Of a stretch of 25,869 nt of DNA, positions 14,195 to 21,231 are shown in pieces. This stretch comes from Candidatus Aerophobota bacterium (GTDB taxonomy: Bacteria; Aerophobota; Aerophobia; Aerophobales; B3-G15). The notes beneath the pieces are model-generated. The model was given only the letters and a program-made list of their open reading frames with translations. It ran no database searches and was not told where the DNA came from. A program made the translations under genes and the position numbers. Each line of letters starts with the position of its first letter. Position 1 is the stretch's first letter. The DNA is taken from contig JAUWZM010000037.1 in assembly GCA_030615365.1 (NCBI GenBank), positions 1-25,869 of the forward strand. The letters run 5' to 3'.

Positions 14195-14321
14195 TAACGG
14201 AGTGTATCTGGCTACGGCTGGCGCCTCCGCTATAAATACAATATTATCTACTTAGCTCCGTTAATCCTGAAATATGAATTTCAATATAATATGAGCGCTC
14301 ACTCGAAGGAGTGTAAGGTTG
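14195..14321. repeat. Nested inverted repeats after hicA
   Basis: TAACGGAG (14195-14202) pairs with CTCCGTTA (14256-14263), an 8-bp perfect match. CAACCTT (14186-14192) and AAGGTTG (14315-14321) form a wider pair. The loop contains the GC-rich GGCTGGCGCC. It may be a terminator-like fold or the remains of a small mobile repeat; no T-run follows, so a rho-independent terminator is unlikely. Confidence 0.35.
14261..14290 (+). promoter_or_regulatory. Possible promoter and operator of the defence operon
   Basis: TTAATC (14261-14266) and a perfect TATAAT (14285-14290) are 18 bp apart. Between them is a palindrome, TGAAATATGAATTTCA (14268-14283). A protein bound there would block RNA polymerase. 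It lies about 190 bp before the helicase ATG. The weak -35 box keeps this tentative. Confidence 0.4.
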
Positions 14322-14396
14322 AATTACAAATGGAAGAAAGGTAGATTACTAAGAAAAGGACAGGGTAAGGGCACTTACTATGTATTGCCTAAATAA
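14295..14396 (+). pseudogene. Remnant of a second winged-helix gene tail
   Basis: The stretch reads LTRRSVRLNYKWKKGRLL, then RKGQGKGTYYVLPK and stops at TAA (14394-14396). The wing ending GKGTYYVL is typical of AlbA_2/COG2865-type transcription regulators at their C terminus. The frame opens only after a TGA at 14292-14294 and has no start, so it is a gene fragment. It is not a copy of the remnant at 13470. Confidence 0.55.
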
Positions 14397-14411
14397 CTCT
14401 ACTATGCACAA

Positions 14412-14459
14412 AAATACATGCGCGCTCGGAATAAATACATGTGCGCACGAAAATACATG
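14412..14459 (+). repeat. Threefold AAATACATG repeat just before the helicase
   Basis: AAATACATG occurs at 14412-14420, 14433-14441 and 14451-14459, with GCGC-rich linkers. In the frame of the winged-helix remnant it would read KYMRAR, KYMCAR, KYM and stop, a peptide repeat of K-Y-M-x-A-R. Such repeats follow the stop of the remnant without a frame change. Confidence 0.65.
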
Positions 14460-14476
14460 TAATTGCACGAATAATA

Positions 14477-17400
14477 ATGAAAAATATTAGACAAGGAAAT
14501 ATCATTAAAGGATTAAATTGGCCAGAACCTGTTGAAATCAAGCTTATTGAGGATACAGAAGGATATATTCATATTGTTGGCGTTACTACAATCTCCCAAT
14601 CCCATATTGACCAACTTATCTCTAAAGAGGAGTTTTTAAAGCTTTGTATAGTTGGGACAGAAATTACCTGCTCAGAGGACCCAGGAAAAGTTTTTTTAGC
14701 TCTTGAGGCAACTCGTTACCGTTTTGCATCTTTATATGACCCTCTTTTAGCAATGAACACATCAAAAATAGATCCCCTACCCCATCAAATTGAAGCTATT
14801 TATGGGTATGTATTAAAACTTCCCCGAATTCGTTTTTTAATAGCTGATGATCCTGGAGCAGGAAAAACAATTATGGCTGGGCTTATTATTAAAGAGTTAA
14901 AACTTCGCAGTCTCATAAAAAGAGTTTTAATAGTAACTCCTGGACATCTTAAAGATCAATGGAGAAGAGAATTAGCTGAAAAATTTGAAGAAAAATTCTT
15001 CGTGATTAATAGATGGCTCTTAGACGCTCTTTACGGAGAGAATATATGGTTAAGAGAAAACCAGATAATTACCTCGATTGATTTTATTAAAAAAGATGAT
15101 GTTCTTCCCTCCATTTCTGCTGCTCACTTTGACCTTATCATTGTTGATGAAGCACATAAGATGAGTGCTTACCGTTATGGTAACAGGGTAGAAAAGACGA
15201 TTCGTTATAAGCTGGGAGAGATACTTTCAAGGAAAACAGACCATTTATTGTTCTTAACGGCAACACCCCATAAGGGAGACCCTGAAAACTTTAGACTTTT
15301 TTTAGACCTTCTTGAACCAGGTTTTTTTGCTACCACTGCTATGGTTCAAGAATCTATTAAAAACAAAGATAATCCTTTATTCATAAGACGTATCAAAGAA
15401 GATTTAAAAGATTTTGAAGGAAAACCTCTTTTTTTGCCCCGACATGTAGTAACTAAAACTTTTAACTTAGGCACAGCTTCCCCTGATGAAAAAAACCTTT
15501 ACAATGAATTATCCAGATATGTTAATACACAGTATAATAAAGCTTTAACAAAAGATAAAAAAAGAAATGTTGCCTTTGCTTTAGTAATCTTGCAGCGCCG
15601 TTTAGCATCAAGCACTTATGCCTTGCTTGAATCATTGAAACGAAGAAAAAATAAACTGGATAATTTACTAAAAGGGGTGCAAGAAAAAGATAAATATAAG
15701 GAATATACTTTTGATTTTGATGTTGTTGAAGATTTAAGTGAAAAGGAAAGATGGGAAGAAGAAAAAATATGGGAAACCTTGAGTGTGGCTGAGAATAGAG
15801 AGGAGCTGGAAAAAGAAATTAAGATTATAGGCATCCTTATTAATCGTGCTAAAGATATAATTCAAAAAGAGGAGGAAATCAAATTAAGAGAACTTAAAAA
15901 ATCACTAAAAGAATTAGAGCAAAAATATACAGAGCAAAAAGATAAAAAGATTATTATTTTTACTGAGTCACGAGATACTCTGGAATATCTTGAAAGAAAA
16001 ATTAAAGATAGGGGCTATACAGTTAATGTTATTCATGGTGGAATGAAACTGGAGGATAGAATAAATGCAGAAAAAATATTCAAAAATGAAACTCAAATCT
16101 TAGTAGCAACAGAAGCAGCAGGAGAAGGTATAAATCTTCAGTTTTGCCATCTGATGGTAAATTATGATATACCCTGGAATCCTAATCGACTTGAGCAAAG
16201 AATGGGAAGGATTCATCGTTATGGTCAACAAAGGGAAGTTTATATCTTTAATCTTGTAGCAGAAGACACCCGAGAAGGAAAAGTTTTAAAAAGATTATTT
16301 GATAAACTGGAAGAAATTAAAAAAGCATTGGGAACAGATAAAGTATTTGATTGTCTGGGCGAGGTGCTTTATGATAAAAGTCTCTCGCAACTTCTACTGG
16401 AAGCTGCTGCTAATGCCAGAAATATTGATGAGATACTAAAAGATATAGTACCTGAAGTAGATGAGAGCTATATTTCTAAGGTTAAAGAAAATTTAGGAGA
16501 GAGTCTTGCTACACGCTACATTGATTATACTCGTATAAAAGAGATGGCACAGCAGGCACGAGAGCATCGTCTTATCCCTGAATATACAGAGAACTTTTTC
16601 AAAAAAGCTTTTATTAAAGCAGGTGGAAAATTCCATAATCTTAAAGATGAATTTTTAGCTATAAATGCTGTTCCTTATGAGTTAAGAAAAATCGCTCAGG
16701 ATGATAACTTTAAAAAATCCTATGGACAGCTAATAAAAAGATATCCTAAAATAACTTTTGATAAAGAAATTGCCTTTAAAAATCCTGATGCAGAGTTTGT
16801 CTGCTTTGGTCATTCTCTTTTTGAAGCTGTAATGGCCTGGATAAAAATTAATTTATCAGATTCTTTAGTAAATGGGGCTACATTCACAGATCCTGATGCA
16901 AAGATGAATGGATACATTCTTTTCTATGAGGGAGAGATTAAGGATGGAACAGGTAGTGTAGCTGGGAAAAGACTCTTTAGCTTTTATGTAAATGATGATA
17001 AGGTAAGGCCAGTTTCTCCAGCCATTATTTGGGACCTTGAAGAAGAGCACCATTTAAATAATTCTACTGTTGATGTAGAATCTCTCAAAAATAAAACAGT
17101 TAAACTTGTTATTCAAGAGATTGAAAAGTATAAAGGGGAAACTTTAGAGGAGCGCAATAGACAGGCAAGCATTAAAAAGAAGTATGGCATAAAATCACTG
17201 GAGTATCTCATTGTAAAACTTGATGGTGATTTAATCTCGCTATATGCCCGTAAAGAACAAGGTGAAAATGTTAACCTTGCCATAAGAAACAAAGAAGAGA
17301 GAAAAAAAGAGTACGAAAGAGCATTAGACGAGTTAAAAGAAAAAATTGACAAGGAAAAAAGCCTTACCATGAGTATGCCTCGTTTTATCGGCATTATTAA

Positions 17401-17818
17401 AGTAAAACCAAAGGATACTATATACAAAGCAATGCAAAGCGATAAAGAAATAGAACAAATTGGTATGCAAATTGCTATGGAATATGAGAGAAAAAAGAAA
17501 AGAGTGCCTGAGGATGTATCTTTGGAGAATCTTGGGTTTGATATTCGCTCAAAAGATAAAAATGGCAATGTGCGCTATATTGAAGTGAAGGCAAGAAAAG
17601 AAAAAGGAGCGGTGGCATTAACTAAAAATGAATGGTTTAAAGCTACAAGATTCAAAGACGAGTATTATCTTTATGCTGTAATGAATGCTGCTAAGAATCC
17701 CGGGCTTTATATAATTCAGAACCCGGCAAAAAAATTAAAACCAGAAGAAAGAATAGAAGTGGTAAGGTATGTTATCCCCTTTGAAGAGCTAAAAGAAAAA
17801 GGGGAAATGAGAATATGA
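14477..17818 (+). CDS. SNF2-type helicase with C-terminal DUF3883 (DrmD/HMA-like)
   Basis: The 1113-residue protein is a superfamily 2 SNF2-like ATPase. Walker A is DDPGAGKT (about residues 124-131), the DEAH box is in IIVDEAHKM (about 224), motif III is LFLTATPHKGD, and motifs V-VI are TEAAGEGINLQF and NRLEQRMGRIHRYGQ (about 550-580). After a coiled, charged middle comes a C-terminal DUF3883 domain: GFDIRSKDKNGNVRYIEVKAR, which has the D...E-V-K pattern of PD-(D/E)XK nucleases. Such helicases move along DNA in phage-defence systems, as DrmD does in DISARM. I start at ATG 14477 since homology-like sequence begins there; the GTG at 14441 lies in the short repeats. No good ribosome site precedes either. 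Its last 4 bp overlap the methylase gene. Confidence 0.92.
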   Translation: MKNIRQGNIIKGLNWPEPVEIKLIEDTEGYIHIVGVTTISQSHIDQLISKEEFLKLCIVGTEITCSEDPGKVFLALEATRYRFASLYDPLLAMNTSKIDPLPHQIEAIYGYVLKLPRIRFLIADDPGAGKTIMAGLIIKELKLRSLIKRVLIVTPGHLKDQWRRELAEKFEEKFFVINRWLLDALYGENIWLRENQIITSIDFIKKDDVLPSISAAHFDLIIVDEAHKMSAYRYGNRVEKTIRYKLGEILSRKTDHLLFLTATPHKGDPENFRLFLDLLEPGFFATTAMVQESIKNKDNPLFIRRIKEDLKDFEGKPLFLPRHVVTKTFNLGTASPDEKNLYNELSRYVNTQYNKALTKDKKRNVAFALVILQRRLASSTYALLESLKRRKNKLDNLLKGVQEKDKYKEYTFDFDVVEDLSEKERWEEEKIWETLSVAENREELEKEIKIIGILINRAKDIIQKEEEIKLRELKKSLKELEQKYTEQKDKKIIIFTESRDTLEYLERKIKDRGYTVNVIHGGMKLEDRINAEKIFKNETQILVATEAAGEGINLQFCHLMVNYDIPWNPNRLEQRMGRIHRYGQQREVYIFNLVAEDTREGKVLKRLFDKLEEIKKALGTDKVFDCLGEVLYDKSLSQLLLEAAANARNIDEILKDIVPEVDESYISKVKENLGESLATRYIDYTRIKEMAQQAREHRLIPEYTENFFKKAFIKAGGKFHNLKDEFLAINAVPYELRKIAQDDNFKKSYGQLIKRYPKITFDKEIAFKNPDAEFVCFGHSLFEAVMAWIKINLSDSLVNGATFTDPDAKMNGYILFYEGEIKDGTGSVAGKRLFSFYVNDDKVRPVSPAIIWDLEEEHHLNNSTVDVESLKNKTVKLVIQEIEKYKGETLEERNRQASIKKKYGIKSLEYLIVKLDGDLISLYARKEQGENVNLAIRNKEERKKEYERALDELKEKIDKEKSLTMSMPRFIGIIKVKPKDTIYKAMQSDKEIEQIGMQIAMEYERKKKRVPEDVSLENLGFDIRSKDKNGNVRYIEVKARKEKGAVALTKNEWFKATRFKDEYYLYAVMNAAKNPGLYIIQNPAKKLKPEERIEVVRYVIPFEELKEKGEMRI

Positions 17819-20538
17819 ATAATAACAAACGCTTTATAGAAGAAACATTTCCAGTAAAAGAGGTAAGTTTTGAATCTGCCAGAGAAAAAAATATCCGCCA
17901 TGGACATATCTCTACCCTTCATATCTGGTGGGCAAGACGCCCTCTTGCCTCATCAAGAGCTACCAATTATGCCTCACTTATTCCTCCCTCAGATAATATA
18001 GATGAGTGGAACAGAAAAAGGCAATTTATAATTAATTTCTCAAAATGGGAGAACTCTAATAATCAACAAATGATAAAGCAGGCAAGAGAGGATATTTTAA
18101 AGGCAAATGGTGGAAAGCCTCCCAAAGTGCTGGATCCCTTTGCCGGAGGTGGTGCTATACCCCTGGAGGCATTAAGGCTGGGATGTGAGGTTTATGCTAA
18201 TGATTATAATCCTGTTGCCATTTTAATTTTAAAATGCACTCTTGAGTATCCACAAAAATATGGCATACCTGGTGAAATTGAAAGAGAAGTTGAAGAATTT
18301 GGTAAAAAATATAAGGAAAAAATTAAAGTTAAAAACAAACTCCTTGAAGACGTGAAAAAATGGGGCAACTGGGTTTTAGAGGAAGCAAAGAAAGAAATTA
18401 GGAGATTTTATCCTGAAGAAAGTGGCTCAATTCCTGTGGGATATATCTGGGCAAGGACAATTCCCTGTCAAAATCCTTCCTGTAATGCAAAGATTCCTTT
18501 AATGCGTCAATTTTGGCTGGCAAAAAAAGGTAAAAAGAAAGTGACACTTTTGCCCTTTATTGAAAGGGGAGAAGTAAGATTTAAAATAGTAGGTGATGGC
18601 TATGAGAAAATGCCGGAAAATTTTAACCCTGCTAATGGCACAGTATCACGGGCAATTGCCACCTGCTCTGTCTGTGGGGGAGTTATAAATGCCAAAACTA
18701 CCCGAAAACTTTTTCAGGAAAAAAAAGCAGGGCAGAGGATGATAGCTGTTGCTTTGCATAATTCAAAAAGGAGAGGGAAATTTTATAGAATTGCCACCGA
18801 AAAGGATATGGAAATTTTCAGGGAAGCAGAGGAATATTTAAAGGGAAAAAGAGATAAATTAATGCGAAAATGGGGTATGGATCCGGTGCCGGATGAACCT
18901 ACACCAGAAGGTAAAGGAAGAGGAGCTGAACGAGCTTTCTCAGTTAGAAATTACGGACTAAATGTCTGGGGTGACCTGTTTAATTCCAGGCAAAAATTAG
19001 CCTTAATTACCTTTGTGGAAAAGGTAAGAAAATCTTATGAAAAGATGTTAGAGCAAGGATACGAAGAAGAATATGCTAAGGCATTGGTGAGTTATTTGGG
19101 ATTGGGAATGGATATGACAGCAGCTTTTTCAAATACTCTTGCGAGATGGGAAAATACCTCAGAGGCAATAAAACAGCTCTATTCAAGACAAGCGTTACCA
19201 ATGCTTTGGGATTACGCTGAAGTTAGCCCATTTAGTAACTCTTCGGGTAGTTTTCAAACCGGCTGGAAATATTACTTTAAAGTGATTGAGCATTGTTCCC
19301 AAACTCACAATCTCCCCTCCACCATCACCCAATCTTCGGCTACCTCTCTTCCCTATCCTGATAATTTTTTTGATGCTGTTTTTACTGACCCACCATATTA
19401 CGATAATGTGCCTTATTCCTATCTATCAGATTTTTTTTATGTCTGGCTGAAAAGAACTATTGGGAATTTGTATCCCGAACTTTTCTCAACACCGCTAACA
19501 CCCAAAAGGAATGAAATTGTAGCTTATTCTAAGGGACCAGGGGGATTTGATGAAGGGAAGAAATTTTTTGAAGAAAAGCTCAAAGAATCCTTTCGGGAGA
19601 TTCATCGTATTTTAAAGCCAAATGGGATAACTGTCATTGTTTATGCTCATAAATCAACTGAGGGCTGGGAAACACTTATTAATTCTTTGCTTGATTCTAA
19701 CTTAATTATGAGTGGTGCCTGGCCTATTAATACAGAGATGAGGGCACGTTTACGAGCGCAAAAATCTGCCGCTCTCGCCTCCTCTATCTATATAGTTGCC
19801 CGTAAGATAAAGCGTCAGCCTACTGGTTTTTATAATGAGGTAAAGGAGGAGTTAAAAAAATATATGAATGCCAAGCTTCAAAGGCTCTGGGAGGAAGGTA
19901 TTGGTGGAGCGGATTTTTTTATTGCCGCAATTGGCTCTGCTATTGAAGTTTTTGGTAAATATGAAAAAGTAATGGACTACGAGGGAAATGTAGTTCGTGC
20001 TGATAGATTGCTTTTAGATGTGCAAAAAATTGCCACAGATTATGCAGTTCACCAGATATTGCATAATGGTTTTTCTGGTGAGATTTCTGATTTAACCCGT
20101 TTTTATGTTCTTTATCGCTGGAACTATGGCATCTTAAAGGTACAATTTGATGAGGCACGCAAACTTGCGGCAAGTTTAAGTATTGACCTTGCAAAGGAGT
20201 GGAATAGAAAAGGATTTATTAAGAAGGAAAGAGAATTTATTAAGGCTTTAGGACCACAGGAGAGAAAGATTGAAGATTTAAAAAATCCGTCAGAGCTTAT
20301 AGATGTTTTGCACAAAACTCTTTTACTCTGGGAAAAGAGTAAACGTGGTGAAATGGTAAGTTTGCTTAAAGAATCAGGCTATGGAAAAAAAGAGGCATTT
20401 TATCGTGTTGCCCAGGCAATATCTGAGACACTTTCTATTGAAAGTAAAGAGAAAAAACTTCTTGATGGATTCTTAGCCGGAAGAATTCGTCTCAAAGAGG
20501 AAATAAAGGAAGAACCAATCCAGAGGAGGTTATTTTAA
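17815..20538 (+). CDS. DUF1156 adenine-specific DNA methylase with zinc ribbon (COG1743)
   Basis: The 907-residue protein opens with the DUF1156 block (FIEETFPVKEVSFESAREKN, IWWARRPLASSRATNYAS). The SAM-binding motif is DPFAGGGAIPLEALRLGC (about 105-122), and the catalytic motif is TDPPYYDNVPYSYLSDFFY (about 524), the D-P-P-Y of N6-adenine methylases. Between them a split zinc ribbon has CQNPSC (about 218-223) and CSVC (about 284-287). It would mark host DNA so that the helicase and ATPase act on unmarked phage DNA. Length is normal for COG1743. ATG overlaps the helicase stop (ATGA) and its TAA overlaps the next ATG, so the genes are translationally coupled. Confidence 0.95.
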   Translation: MNNNKRFIEETFPVKEVSFESAREKNIRHGHISTLHIWWARRPLASSRATNYASLIPPSDNIDEWNRKRQFIINFSKWENSNNQQMIKQAREDILKANGGKPPKVLDPFAGGGAIPLEALRLGCEVYANDYNPVAILILKCTLEYPQKYGIPGEIEREVEEFGKKYKEKIKVKNKLLEDVKKWGNWVLEEAKKEIRRFYPEESGSIPVGYIWARTIPCQNPSCNAKIPLMRQFWLAKKGKKKVTLLPFIERGEVRFKIVGDGYEKMPENFNPANGTVSRAIATCSVCGGVINAKTTRKLFQEKKAGQRMIAVALHNSKRRGKFYRIATEKDMEIFREAEEYLKGKRDKLMRKWGMDPVPDEPTPEGKGRGAERAFSVRNYGLNVWGDLFNSRQKLALITFVEKVRKSYEKMLEQGYEEEYAKALVSYLGLGMDMTAAFSNTLARWENTSEAIKQLYSRQALPMLWDYAEVSPFSNSSGSFQTGWKYYFKVIEHCSQTHNLPSTITQSSATSLPYPDNFFDAVFTDPPYYDNVPYSYLSDFFYVWLKRTIGNLYPELFSTPLTPKRNEIVAYSKGPGGFDEGKKFFEEKLKESFREIHRILKPNGITVIVYAHKSTEGWETLINSLLDSNLIMSGAWPINTEMRARLRAQKSAALASSIYIVARKIKRQPTGFYNEVKEELKKYMNAKLQRLWEEGIGGADFFIAAIGSAIEVFGKYEKVMDYEGNVVRADRLLLDVQKIATDYAVHQILHNGFSGEISDLTRFYVLYRWNYGILKVQFDEARKLAASLSIDLAKEWNRKGFIKKEREFIKALGPQERKIEDLKNPSELIDVLHKTLLLWEKSKRGEMVSLLKESGYGKKEAFYRVAQAISETLSIESKEKKLLDGFLAGRIRLKEEIKEEPIQRRLF

Positions 20539-20849
20539 TGACACACTCATTGGAAAAAGCAATAAAGACTATCATCCAGATAGCTGACCCTGATAAAATT
20601 ATTTTGTTTGGCTCCCATGCCAAAGAGGATTACCAACCAGGAAGTGATTATGATCTTCTTGTTTTAAAAAAAGGTATAAAAAAACAGCGAGCGTTAACCC
20701 AAAAGATATATTTAGGTTTTAAAAATATTGGAGCTCCCGTAGATGTAATTGTAGCTGATTTAAAAAGATATGAACAACTAAAAGGGGACTCCTACCTAAT
20801 TTATAATGAGGTGGCTAAAAATGGAAAACTCGTCTATGAAAAATCTTGA
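20538..20849 (+). CDS. MNT nucleotidyltransferase inside the defence operon (pair 3)
   Basis: The 103-residue protein has Gly25, Ser26, Asp37, Asp39 in FGSHAKEDYQPGSDYDLLVL, the complete nucleotidyltransferase motif. It starts in the overlap TAATG with the methylase stop. Unlike pairs 1 and 2, its partner is a COG2250-type HEPN, not a DUF86 HepT, so it belongs to a different MNT-HEPN lineage. The expected role is to modify or hold down the HEPN partner. Its position inside a coupled operon suggests that it belongs to the defence machinery. Confidence 0.92.
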   Translation: MTHSLEKAIKTIIQIADPDKIILFGSHAKEDYQPGSDYDLLVLKKGIKKQRALTQKIYLGFKNIGAPVDVIVADLKRYEQLKGDSYLIYNEVAKNGKLVYEKS

Positions 20850-21231
20850 TAGAGCCAGAAAATGGTTGAAAAGAGCAAAAAGCAATATGGCTCGGGCAAA
20901 GATGGGCAAAATTTCACCTGAAATACTCTATGAGGATCTTTGTTTTGATGCCCAACAAGCTGCAGAAAAAGCTTTAAAATCACTCTGTATTGCTCATAAA
21001 ATTTTGTTCCTCAAAACCCACGATATAGCATACTTAATTGAACTACTGGAGAAGGCAGACGTATTTGTTCCCGATTTGGTACAAAACGCTAAAATATTAA
21101 CTGGTTATGCAGTTGAAACTCGCTATCCAGGAGATTACGAGCCAGTAGGAGAAAAAGAATATAGCGAAGCTATAGAGATTGCTGAGAAAGTTTTAAAGTG
21201 GGTAAATAGGAGCCTGGAGGTAAAAAAATGA
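20821..21231 (+). CDS. HEPN protein inside the defence operon (COG2250-type)
   Basis: From ATG 20821 the product has 136 residues. The HEPN family blocks are DLCFDAQQAAEKALKSLCI (about 40-58), KTHDIAYLIELL (about 65-76) and ETRYPGDYEPV (about 99-109). It lacks the R-x4-H-x-Y of HepT, so its RNase active site is less certain. I prefer ATG 20821, seven bases after GAGGTG, to the ATG at 20806; a third ATG at 20836 is possible. It overlaps the MNT gene by 29 bp in another frame, and ends in ATGA overlap with the ATPase gene. It probably forms a complex with the MNT protein. Confidence 0.88.
   Translation: MENSSMKNLDRARKWLKRAKSNMARAKMGKISPEILYEDLCFDAQQAAEKALKSLCIAHKILFLKTHDIAYLIELLEKADVFVPDLVQNAKILTGYAVETRYPGDYEPVGEKEYSEAIEIAEKVLKWVNRSLEVKK

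Noticed and set aside
14186..14321. Integron attC site after hicA
   Set aside because: TGCTAAC and GTTAATC do not fit the RYYYAAC and GTTRRRY core sites, and no integrase is seen.
14412..14459. Short CRISPR array
   Set aside because: Three 9-bp repeats with 9-12-bp linkers are far too short, and no cas gene is present. They read as a peptide repeat in the remnant frame.
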